5,425 nt of DNA from positions 1 through 5,425 of the forward strand of contig JAYEJA010000014.1 of assembly GCA_034660395.1 (NCBI GenBank). Direction: 5' to 3'. Below the pieces are notes generated by a model, which made no database searches, had not been told where the DNA came from, and worked only from the letters and a program-made list of their open reading frames with translations. This DNA comes from JAQVEM01 sp034660395. GTDB taxonomy: Bacteria > Actinomycetota > Humimicrobiia > Humimicrobiales > Humimicrobiaceae. Position numbers and translations under genes: made by a program. Positions 1-5,425 of this stretch are shown here, piece by piece (the first letter of the stretch is position 1; each line of letters starts with the position of its first letter).

Positions 1-210
1 CTTGTCATGCTGATAATGCAGACATCATTTTTAACTCCACCCTTTGCTTATTCCCTTTATTATATTAAGGCGATAGCTCCTGGAGGAGTTACCTTAAACC
101 ATATTTACAAGGGGGCAATTCCCTTTATTATTCTGCAGGTAATAGGAGTAGGGCTCTGTATTTTATTTCCCCAAATTATTACCTGGCTACCCAATCTATT
201 AATGAAATAG
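1..210 (+). CDS. TRAP transporter large permease (DctM-like), C-terminal fragment, 5' end outside window
   Basis: The frame is open from the first base and ends at TAG 208-210, giving the last 69 residues of a protein whose start lies upstream. It resembles the C-terminus of the large membrane subunit of tripartite ATP-independent periplasmic (TRAP) transporters. The TPPFAYSLYY stretch, then a VTLNHIYKGAIPF loop, then a strongly hydrophobic helix ending in FPQIITWLPNLL, is the usual order at the end of DctM-type proteins. In the family this subunit forms the Na+-coupled channel in the cytoplasmic membrane and takes organic acids or related solutes from a periplasmic binding protein. The binding protein and small permease are not in the window and would be expected upstream. 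The substrate cannot be deduced from this fragment. Its position 78 bp before the AOR gene suggests that the imported compound feeds the downstream enzymes. Family assignment is fairly sure; the link is inference. Confidence 0.85.
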   Translation, partial: LVMLIMQTSFLTPPFAYSLYYIKAIAPGGVTLNHIYKGAIPFIILQVIGVGLCILFPQIITWLPNLLMK

Positions 211-288
211 CGTATTTATATTATTAGTCTTTTGATTAGCTTAAGTCAATTTAAAAATATTTAATTATAATATACGGAGGCATAATCT
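211..288 (+). other. Intergenic gap between TRAP permease and AOR genes
   Basis: This very AT-rich 78-bp spacer holds no ORF and no GC-rich hairpin followed by a T-run, so no intrinsic terminator is evident and read-through from the transporter gene is plausible. A loose inverted repeat (TTGATTA at 232-238 against TAAGTCAA at 242-249) is imperfect and may be chance. A TATAAT occurs at 266-271, but it sits only 3 bp from the Shine-Dalgarno sequence, too close to serve as the -10 of this gene. Confidence 0.5.
275..280 (+). promoter_or_regulatory. Ribosome-binding site of the AOR gene
   Basis: CGGAGG lies 8 nt before ATG 289. It is a strong Shine-Dalgarno match with good spacing and supports that start codon. 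Confidence 0.85.
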
Positions 289-2016
289 ATGAAAAAAATT
301 CTTCGAATAAATATGTCTAATCTAACATTTTCAGAAGAGACAGCAAAAGAAGAGTATAGATATTTAGGCGGTAGGGCACTAACATCAAAGATAATAAAAG
401 ATGAGGTAGATCCTGCATGTGACCCCTTGAGAAAATATAATAAAATTGTTATTGCGCCGGGTTTGTTAACTGGAACAATTGCTCCCTGTTCGGGGAGGTT
501 ATCAATAGGAGGCAAGAGTCCTTTAACCGGAGGTATCAAAGAATCAAACTCAGGAGGAACTCCCTCTCAAAAGATAGCAAAATTAGGATACAAAGGTATA
601 ATAATTGAAGGAATGGCACTAAAGGATAAATTATATATAGTAAAAATTAATTCTGAAGGAGTAGAAATAATACAGGCAGACGAATTAAAAGGTATGGGCA
701 CGTACCAGACTGCTAAAAGTTTAAGGGATAAATATGGGAATAATTATTCTGTAATATGCATAGGTCCTGCAGGAGAAGAAAAATTATTAGCTTCAAGCAT
801 AGCAATAACCAATATAGAGGGCGATCCCTCAAGGCAAGCTGCAAGAGGTGGTTTAGGTGCTGTATTAGGCTCGAAAAGAGTAAAAGCCATTATTGTAGAT
901 AATGGTGAAAAAGATGTTATAGACTATAAAGATAAACAAAAATTTAAAAAACTAATTCCTGATTTTACAAAAGAAGTAGTAGGAATGAGAAAGGCGATGA
1001 CAGAGTACGGTACAGCATGTTTGGTAGATGCAGTAAATTCTCTTAAAGGCATACCGACTCGAAATTTTAGCCTTGGGCAATTTGAAGGAGCAGAAAAAAT
1101 AAATGGAAAAGAATTGCGGAAAAGGATAATAGAAAGAAAAGGCAAAATTAGCCATCCATGTCATCCCGGTTGCATAATAAGATGTTCAAATGTTTATAAT
1201 GACGAAAAAGGAAATTACCTAACCTCAGGGCTTGAGTATGAGACAATTGCATTAATCGGAGCAAATTGTGGAATAGATGATCTTGATACAATAGCAAAGA
1301 TTGATTATTTTTGTGATAATTTCGGAATAGATACTATAGATACAGGAGCTGCTATAGGGGTATTAATGGAATCAGGCTTTATAGAATTTGGTGATAAAAA
1401 AGGAGTTTTTGGTCTTTTGGATGAAATTAAAAAACTTGCACCCTTGGGAAGGATAATAGCTAGTGGAGCAAAAATTACTGGAAAAGTTTTTGGAGTCACG
1501 AGAGTACCGGTAGTAAAAGGGCAAGCATTGTCAGGTTATGATCCAAGAGTATTTAAAGGTACAGGAGTTACTTTTATGACTTCACCTATGGGAGCAGACC
1601 ATACTGCGGGCATATGTTTTCCCGGAAGAGGAGGATATAGAGAAGAAACAAAAGATGGCAGCAAGATAAAACATTATGAAGGAAATAAAATACAGGTAGC
1701 CCTTTCAAGCGATTTTCAAGTATTGACGACAGTATGTGATTCTCTAGGTTTTTGTTATTTTGTAGGTACAAATTTAAAAAATATGAATTTGTTTGCAAAA
1801 TTTGTTAACAATAGATATGGGTATAATGTGACAGGGGAAGATATGATAATGCTAGCAAAAGAAACTTTAAAGATAGAAAGAGCATTCAACAGGGCAGCAG
1901 GAATAACTGAAGCGCAAGATAGGTTGCCGGAATTTTTTAGAGAAGAAAAAATTAAACCGGATGGTTATGTTTTTGATGTGGATGAAAATGAAATTAAAAA
2001 AATCTATGATTTTTAA
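289..2016 (+). CDS. Aldehyde:ferredoxin oxidoreductase family protein (tungsten/molybdenum bis-pterin enzyme)
   Basis: This 575-residue cytoplasmic protein belongs to the AOR family, which oxidises aldehydes to carboxylates with ferredoxin, or runs in reverse. Visible family features are the N-terminal LGGRALTSKI (26-35); the pterin-domain loops GRLSIGGKSPLTGG (69-82) and GDPSRQAARGGLGAVLG (178-194); a cysteine cluster C291, C295, C299; GLEYET (314-319) with the conserved glutamate region; MGADHTAG (434-441), where H438 probably matches the active-site His448 of Pyrococcus furiosus AOR; and CDSLGFC (483-489), whose C489 should be the fourth [4Fe-4S] ligand. The first cysteines are spaced C-x3-C-x3-C instead of the classical C-x2-C-x3-C. 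The protein stops at an IYDF end, without the longer tail of archaeal AORs, which suggests a distinct subgroup. The start is supported by a strong ribosome-binding site. No ferredoxin-like subunit or MoaD-like gene is adjacent. It precedes the alcohol dehydrogenase gene by 18 bp, so acid/aldehyde/alcohol interconversion is a reasonable inference. The substrate, and whether the metal is W or Mo, are unknown. Confidence 0.93.
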   Translation: MKKILRINMSNLTFSEETAKEEYRYLGGRALTSKIIKDEVDPACDPLRKYNKIVIAPGLLTGTIAPCSGRLSIGGKSPLTGGIKESNSGGTPSQKIAKLGYKGIIIEGMALKDKLYIVKINSEGVEIIQADELKGMGTYQTAKSLRDKYGNNYSVICIGPAGEEKLLASSIAITNIEGDPSRQAARGGLGAVLGSKRVKAIIVDNGEKDVIDYKDKQKFKKLIPDFTKEVVGMRKAMTEYGTACLVDAVNSLKGIPTRNFSLGQFEGAEKINGKELRKRIIERKGKISHPCHPGCIIRCSNVYNDEKGNYLTSGLEYETIALIGANCGIDDLDTIAKIDYFCDNFGIDTIDTGAAIGVLMESGFIEFGDKKGVFGLLDEIKKLAPLGRIIASGAKITGKVFGVTRVPVVKGQALSGYDPRVFKGTGVTFMTSPMGADHTAGICFPGRGGYREETKDGSKIKHYEGNKIQVALSSDFQVLTTVCDSLGFCYFVGTNLKNMNLFAKFVNNRYGYNVTGEDMIMLAKETLKIERAFNRAAGITEAQDRLPEFFREEKIKPDGYVFDVDENEIKKIYDF

Positions 2017-2020
2017 TAAT

Positions 2021-2026
2021 GGGAGG
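2021..2026 (+). promoter_or_regulatory. Ribosome-binding site of the alcohol dehydrogenase gene
   Basis: GGGAGG lies 8 nt before ATG 2035 and just after the AOR stop codon (2014-2016). The short gap with its own strong site indicates co-transcription with AOR. Confidence 0.85.
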
Positions 2027-2034
2027 TTATTTTA

Positions 2035-3195
2035 ATGTTAACAGATAGAAATTTCAACTACTTTATGCCAACAAAAATTCTTTTTGGTTCAGGTAAGGCG
2101 AAGCAGATAATTCAAGAATGTAATATTAGAGACAATGATAAAATATTTATTGTAGCAGACCCATACTTAGTTAAAAAAGGTTATATTACCGATGGTCTTG
2201 AAAACTCAAATATAGATTATGAAATCTTTTCTGACTTTGAGCCCAATCCATCAACTGCTTCAGTGGAAACAGGAGCAAAATTGGCAAAAAAGACAAATTG
2301 CAATTATATCATAACAATTGGTGGCGGAAGTTCGATGGATACAGCAAAGGGTATTGCGCTTAGAGCGGTAAACGAGGGTCATATTCTAGATTATTCTCGC
2401 ATAGGTAATCGAACGGTTAAAAATTGCCCATTACCTATTATTGCAATTCCAACAACAGCAGGTACCGGAAGCGAAGTTACTCCTTTTGCTGTTTTGACAG
2501 ATACTGAAAATTCAAGAAAAATTGCGGTTTCTCATCCACTGCTTTCTCCCAAAATTGCAATAGTAGATCCTGAACTCACAATATCTATGCCCTCTAAACT
2601 AACTGCGGAAACAGGAATGGATGCCTTAACTCATGCTATTGAAGCTTATGTAACGATAAATGCTCACCCAATAGCTGATTCCCTGGCAATTGGAGCGATT
2701 AAAATAATTGGAAAAAATATATGTAAGGCAGTAGCAAATGGTGAAAATATTGAAGCAAGAAATAATATGCTTTTAGCAAGTACGATGGCGGGTATGGCAT
2801 TTTCAGCGGTTGGGCTTGGTATAGTTCATTCCACTGCTCACGCGCTTGGAGGAGTAGTACATTTAAGTCATGGAGTATCTAATTCCCTCATGCTTCCATA
2901 TGTAATGGAATATAATTTGATATCCAAGCCTGAAAAGTTTCGTGATATTGCCGAAGCTCTTGGAGAAAACACTCAAGGACTTCCTTTGTTTGAGGCTGCT
3001 AAAAAAGCTGTAAAAGCTGTAAAAAATCTAAATGCTCTAATCGGGATTCCCGAACATTTAAGAGAATTAGGTGTTAAAAAGGACATTATAAAAGAATTAG
3101 CTCAAAAGGCAGTAAATGATGTTGGAACATTTCCAAAAAATCCAAGGAAGTCTTGCCTTAAGGACATTATAGAGCTTTATGAAAAAGCATTGTAA
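2035..3195 (+). CDS. Iron-containing alcohol dehydrogenase (group III)
   Basis: This 386-residue protein has the normal length and layout of group III metal-dependent alcohol dehydrogenases, which reversibly reduce aldehydes or ketones to alcohols with NAD(P)H in the cytoplasm. The N-terminal half is a dinucleotide-binding domain with GGGSSMDTAK (96-105) and PTTAGTGSEVT (139-149). The C-terminal helical domain carries the metal ligands: D196 and H200 in DALTHAIEAY, then H265 and H279 in VHSTAHALGGVVHLSHG. H269 matches the conserved non-ligand histidine. This spacing equals that of E. coli FucO (D196, H200, H263, H277), so the site looks intact. A 9-bp unit is duplicated in tandem at 3007-3024, giving KAVKAVK in a helix, probably without consequence. 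Tight coupling to the AOR gene suggests that the two share an aldehyde intermediate. The family is broad, so the exact substrate (ethanol, butanol, a diol or longer alcohol) and the coenzyme cannot be read from the sequence. Confidence 0.95.
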   Translation: MLTDRNFNYFMPTKILFGSGKAKQIIQECNIRDNDKIFIVADPYLVKKGYITDGLENSNIDYEIFSDFEPNPSTASVETGAKLAKKTNCNYIITIGGGSSMDTAKGIALRAVNEGHILDYSRIGNRTVKNCPLPIIAIPTTAGTGSEVTPFAVLTDTENSRKIAVSHPLLSPKIAIVDPELTISMPSKLTAETGMDALTHAIEAYVTINAHPIADSLAIGAIKIIGKNICKAVANGENIEARNNMLLASTMAGMAFSAVGLGIVHSTAHALGGVVHLSHGVSNSLMLPYVMEYNLISKPEKFRDIAEALGENTQGLPLFEAAKKAVKAVKNLNALIGIPEHLRELGVKKDIIKELAQKAVNDVGTFPKNPRKSCLKDIIELYEKAL

Positions 3196-3211
3196 ATATA
3201 AAGGTTGAATC

Positions 3212-3230
3212 ATCATATATAATATATGAT
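3212..3230. repeat. Perfect 19-nt AT-rich palindrome in the alcohol dehydrogenase-thiolase gap (operator candidate)
   Basis: ATCATATAT at 3212-3220 and ATATATGAT at 3222-3230 are exact reverse complements around a single central A. The element starts 17 bp after the dehydrogenase stop and ends 47 bp before the thiolase start. It contains a TATAAT (3218-3223) that could be a -10 element. No good -35 stands at the standard distance: TTGTAA at 3190-3195 is 22 bp upstream, which is too far. A two-fold symmetric site over a -10 would suit a dimeric regulator. No T-run follows and the stem would be AT-only, so a terminator is unlikely. Chance is a real alternative in DNA this AT-rich. Confidence 0.45.
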
Positions 3231-3265
3231 TAGAAAGATAAGGAAAATTAAATTATAGATAGAAA

Positions 3266-3270
3266 AGAGG
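3266..3270 (+). promoter_or_regulatory. Ribosome-binding site of the thiolase gene
   Basis: AGAGG lies 7 nt before ATG 3278. It is a moderate Shine-Dalgarno sequence and agrees with the start expected from the family's N-terminus. Confidence 0.7.
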
Positions 3271-3277
3271 AATTTAA

Positions 3278-4486
3278 ATGACGGCAGAAAAGGAAGTATT
3301 TATAATTGCAGGAGCAAGAACTCCTGTAGGTAGATTTGGAGGAAGTTTAAAAGATATTAGTGCCAGGGAGCTTGGAATTATTATAACAAAGGAGATAATA
3401 AAAAGAGCAAAAATAAATTATGACCAGATAGATGAAGTAATTTTTGGTAATGCCAGACAAGCTGGTAATGGACCTAATTTAGCTCGCCAAATTGCATTTT
3501 TTTCTGGTATTCCAGAGTATGTTCCTTCTTATACAATAAATAAAGCATGTGGTTCCAGTTTGAAGGCTATCTCTTTAGCTGCACAATCTATAAAAGCAGG
3601 GGATTGCGATGTAGTTTTAGTGGGAGGAACCGAAAGCATGAGCAATATTCCTTATTTGCTAATGGACGCTCGATGGGGTTATAGACTTGGAGATAATGTA
3701 TTAGTAGATAGTCAGTATAAGGATGGCATCTTTTGTCCTTTGGCAGATTGCTTAATGGGGAAAACAGCTGAAGGATTGGTTGATAAATTTAGTTTCACTA
3801 GAGAGCAACTCGACAAATATGCATTAAGAAGCCAAAATTTAGCAGAAAAAGCTATTAAAAGCGGTCAATTTAAAGATGAGATTATTCCTGTTGAAGTGAA
3901 AAAGAAAAAAGAAAAAATTATTTTTGACACAGATGAACATCCAAGATTCGGAATGACTATGGAGAAATTGGCCAAATTACCTCCATTATATAAAAAAGAT
4001 GGGAAAGTAACTGCAGGAAATACTTGTGGAATCAATGATGCTGCAGCGGGAATTATTGTTGCTTCAAGCGAGAAAATTAAAGAGCTTAATCTGAAACCAA
4101 TTGCTCGTATAGTATCATATGCTTCAAGCGCATACGATCCTAAACTTATGGGTCTAGGCCCGGTGGGAGCTATAAAAAAATCACTGAAAGAAGCTAATTT
4201 AACTGTTGATGATTTGGGACTTATTGAGATAAATGAGGCATTTTCTTCTCAAATATTAGGCGATATTAATATGTTGGGCTGGGATTGGGAAAAGAATAAT
4301 ATTGAAGATAAGTTAAATATTTATGGTAATGGAATTGCTTTAGGGCATCCAGTAGGCGCTACCGGAGCAAGAATATTTGTAACTTTGATGTATGGGTTGA
4401 TAAAAAGTCACAAAAAATATGGGTTATCAGCTCTTTGTATAAGCGGTGGCCAAGGAGATGCGATAGTAATAGAAAATTTAACCTAA
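3278..4486 (+). CDS. Thiolase family protein (acetyl-CoA C-acyltransferase)
   Basis: This complete 402-residue thiolase condenses two acyl-CoA molecules to a 3-ketoacyl-CoA or cleaves one thiolytically. The N-terminal FIIAGARTPVGRFGGSL (5-21) is typical. The catalytic residues are present: nucleophile C91 in NKACGSS, N319 in NEAF, H357 in GHPVGATGAR, and the second cysteine C387. Between them is the usual loop domain with MSNIPYLL and MGKTAE. Several consensus positions differ. The final loop reads CISGGQG, so the usual CxG is CxS (S389). The CoA-contact loop reads TAGNTCGIND where TAGNxSGxND is common, putting C250 in place of a serine. The residue before MGKTAE is Leu, not the His of Zoogloea-type acetoacetyl-CoA thiolases. 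These changes argue against a confident phaA/atoB name and may mark another acyl substrate. The gene is co-directional with its neighbours, 82 bp after the dehydrogenase and 30 bp before the flavin oxidoreductase. No hydratase or hydroxyacyl-CoA dehydrogenase accompanies it here. Confidence 0.94.
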   Translation: MTAEKEVFIIAGARTPVGRFGGSLKDISARELGIIITKEIIKRAKINYDQIDEVIFGNARQAGNGPNLARQIAFFSGIPEYVPSYTINKACGSSLKAISLAAQSIKAGDCDVVLVGGTESMSNIPYLLMDARWGYRLGDNVLVDSQYKDGIFCPLADCLMGKTAEGLVDKFSFTREQLDKYALRSQNLAEKAIKSGQFKDEIIPVEVKKKKEKIIFDTDEHPRFGMTMEKLAKLPPLYKKDGKVTAGNTCGINDAAAGIIVASSEKIKELNLKPIARIVSYASSAYDPKLMGLGPVGAIKKSLKEANLTVDDLGLIEINEAFSSQILGDINMLGWDWEKNNIEDKLNIYGNGIALGHPVGATGARIFVTLMYGLIKSHKKYGLSALCISGGQGDAIVIENLT

Positions 4487-4500
4487 ATTTTTTTGAAAAT

Positions 4501-4505
4501 GGGGA
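4501..4505 (+). promoter_or_regulatory. Weak ribosome-binding site of the flavin oxidoreductase gene
   Basis: GGGGA lies 11 nt before ATG 4517 in the 30-bp gap after the thiolase gene. Match and spacing are poorer than for the other genes, but this is the only purine-rich candidate, and the N-terminus it implies fits the family. Confidence 0.5.
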
Positions 4506-4516
4506 ATTAATAAGAT

Positions 4517-5335
4517 ATGAAAAAATTATTTGAAATAACAAAAATTAACCAAATGGAATTGAAAAACAGATTTGTCCGTAGTGCGACCTGGGAAGGTTTG
4601 GCAAATTCGGATGGTTCCTGCAGCGAAAAATTGGCTGATTTAATGGTGGAGATAGCAAAAGGACAGGTAGGGTTGATTATCAGCAGCCATGCATATGTTA
4701 ATCCAACAGGGCAGGCAGGCATTAGGCAATTAGGAATCTATGATGACCGGCTTATTGCTAGTTATAAAAAAATGGTTGAAAAAGTTCACAATGAAGGAAG
4801 TAAGATTATTTTGCAAATTACTCATGCAGGATGTCAGGCTCCAATTCAATTAGTTAAAAGCAAACCTTTCGGACCTTCTTCAATAGAGATTAAAGACTGC
4901 TTAAGTTGCAGAGAAATAACTATAAGTGAGATTTTTCAAATCATTGAAGATTTTAAAAATGCTGCGGTTAGAGCAAAAAACGCAGGTTTTGATGGGGTTC
5001 AGATTCATGCCGCTCATGGATACCTGCTTAGCCAATTTTTATCTCCGTTTTTTAATAAAAGAAAGGATAAATATGGTGGAAGCTTGGAAAATCGGACTCG
5101 TCTCATTTTAGAAATTCTTAGTGCTATCAGGTTTACATTAGGAAAACAATTTACTGTTATTATAAAATTAAATTCAGACGATTTTATAGAAGGTGGATTT
5201 AATCAGAGTGAGATGTTACAAGTATCTGAAATGTTGGAATCTGCTGGTATAGATGCCATTGAGTTGAGTGGTGGAACAAGCCTCAATGTAGGTAAATACT
5301 CAGTATTTTCTAATCTGAAGATGAGCCTGAAATAA
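4517..5335 (+). CDS. NADH:flavin oxidoreductase, old yellow enzyme family, C-terminally truncated (probable pseudogene)
   Basis: The 272-residue frame matches the FMN-dependent OYE / 2,4-dienoyl-CoA reductase TIM barrel, which reduces activated C=C bonds with NAD(P)H. Visible motifs are LKNRFVRSATWEG (15-27) at the FMN site, LQITHAG (99-105) with Q100, IHAAHGYLLSQFLSP (163-177) containing the substrate-binding pair H164/H167 and the catalytic-type Y169, the signature DKYGGSLENRTR (184-195), and KLN with K217. Residue numbers fall close to those of Bacillus YqjM. Up to SGGTSLNVGKYS (251-262) the match is good; then the frame reads a short unrelated tail and stops. Family members run about 340 residues or more, so the last barrel strands, including the FMN-phosphate loop (VGGIR... 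GRPLI region), are missing. Moving to the -1 frame near 5314 gives SEDEPE, resembling the expected SEEEEAY-like stretch, but that frame stops at 5341. All three frames stop by 5366. The gene therefore seems broken by a frameshift plus loss of its 3' end, and the product is unlikely to bind FMN normally. A real short variant or an assembly error is possible. Confidence 0.85.
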   Translation: MKKLFEITKINQMELKNRFVRSATWEGLANSDGSCSEKLADLMVEIAKGQVGLIISSHAYVNPTGQAGIRQLGIYDDRLIASYKKMVEKVHNEGSKIILQITHAGCQAPIQLVKSKPFGPSSIEIKDCLSCREITISEIFQIIEDFKNAAVRAKNAGFDGVQIHAAHGYLLSQFLSPFFNKRKDKYGGSLENRTRLILEILSAIRFTLGKQFTVIIKLNSDDFIEGGFNQSEMLQVSEMLESAGIDAIELSGGTSLNVGKYSVFSNLKMSLK

Positions 5336-5343
5336 GTCTCTGA
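5314..5343 (+). pseudogene. Frameshifted remnant of the flavin oxidoreductase reading frame
   Basis: In the frame one base back from the main ORF, this stretch reads SEDEPEISL before TGA at 5341-5343. The acidic SEDE run resembles the segment that follows the GGT...KYS motif in intact old yellow enzyme homologues, so a single-base change near 5314 may have shifted the frame. The match is only a few residues long and could be coincidence. Confidence 0.35.
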
Positions 5344-5372
5344 CAGATGAAAGTTTGACAGGCTAAAGGTAA

Positions 5373-5414
5373 GAGTCATAATAGCTATATTATGGTGATA
5401 ACTATGAATGACTC
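5373..5414. repeat. Nested inverted repeats near the window end
   Basis: The outer pair is GAGTCAT (5373-5379) and ATGACTC (5408-5414), exact reverse complements. The inner pair is CATAATA (5377-5383) and TATTATG (5388-5394) around the loop GCTA. The inner stem can extend by G-U pairs in RNA. No T-run follows it within the window, so an intrinsic terminator is not supported. The pairs could be a regulatory hairpin, an end of a small mobile element, or chance in AT-rich DNA. Confidence 0.35.
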
Positions 5415-5425
5415 AAAATTAAGTA
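5404..5425 (+). CDS. Possible start of a downstream gene (first seven codons only)
   Basis: From ATG 5404 the frame reads MNDSKLS and is still open at the window edge. GGTGAT at 5394-5399 matches the 3' part of the Shine-Dalgarno consensus but is very close (4 nt) to this ATG. ATG 5392 is an in-frame alternative. The fragment is too short to identify, and an open frame of this length is not evidence by itself. Confidence 0.2.

Larger units (their letters stand above)
5344..5425. other. Unassigned 3' segment after the broken flavin oxidoreductase
   Basis: This stretch does not continue the old yellow enzyme barrel in any frame. It contains nested short inverted repeats and, at its end, a possible gene start, each listed separately. 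No terminator with a T-run and no recognisable transposase is visible. Confidence 0.4.

Noticed and set aside
232..249. Inverted repeat TTGATTA / TAAGTCAA as a terminator of the TRAP gene
   Set aside because: The arms pair only with a bulge, the stem is AT-rich, and no T-run follows.
266..271. TATAAT just before the AOR gene as its promoter -10
   Set aside because: Transcription would start around 278, inside the Shine-Dalgarno sequence (275-280), and no -35 stands at standard spacing.
261..539. Minus-strand frame of 92 codons overlapping the AOR 5' end
   Set aside because: It is a shadow of the AOR coding frame with no family resemblance; the + strand product is clearly recognisable.
3007..3024. 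Tandem 9-bp duplication in the alcohol dehydrogenase gene
   Set aside because: Only two copies, in frame, producing a plausible helix KAVKAVK; too little for a repeat element.
4061..4130. Repeated GCTTCAAGCG at 4061-4070 and 4121-4130, exactly 60 bp apart
   Set aside because: Both copies encode ordinary ASS and ASSA codons inside the thiolase; a 10-bp repeat of this kind is likely chance.
4484..4500. T-run after the thiolase stop as an intrinsic terminator
   Set aside because: The only stem available is five A/T pairs (ATTTT/AAAAT), with no GC stem before the T-run.
4926..5111. 61-codon + strand frame inside the flavin oxidoreductase gene
   Set aside because: It overlaps the most conserved OYE motifs in another frame and has no recognisable features.

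Overview
The window is AT-rich (roughly one third G+C by eye). It reads as a single co-directional block of metabolic genes on the + strand from an anaerobic bacterium. The tungsten/molybdenum-type aldehyde:ferredoxin oxidoreductase, iron-dependent alcohol dehydrogenase, TRAP transporter and clostridial-looking old-yellow-enzyme homologue would fit an anaerobic fermenter or syntroph, for example of the Clostridia or Atribacterota. The lineage is inferred from gene content and base composition only.

Layout: 1-210 is the 3' end of a TRAP-transporter large permease gene. A 78-bp gap leads to an aldehyde:ferredoxin oxidoreductase (AOR, 289-2016). After 18 bp comes an iron-containing alcohol dehydrogenase (2035-3195). 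An 82-bp gap carrying a perfect 19-nt AT-rich palindrome separates it from a thiolase (3278-4486). After 30 bp an NADH:flavin oxidoreductase of the old yellow enzyme (OYE) family begins (4517-5335). Its reading frame collapses well before the usual C-terminus, and the last ~90 bp hold short inverted repeats and perhaps the first codons of another gene.

Possible joint role (inference): the TRAP system could import an organic acid. AOR and the alcohol dehydrogenase interconvert acid, aldehyde and alcohol, with ferredoxin and NAD(P)H as carriers. The OYE protein would reduce an activated C=C bond, and the thiolase would join or cleave acyl-CoA units. No CoA ligase, CoA transferase, hydratase or hydroxyacyl-CoA dehydrogenase is in the window, so neither substrate nor direction can be fixed. 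All complete genes have plausible ribosome-binding sites and face the same way, so one operon is likely, possibly with a second regulatory point at the palindrome.

Most of the window is ordinary metabolism of known families. The items most worth a second look are the broken OYE 3' end, the variant cysteine spacing in AOR, non-consensus thiolase active-site loops, and the palindrome before the thiolase gene. I saw no RNA genes, CRISPR arrays or recognisable transposase, and no evidence of a wholly new system.
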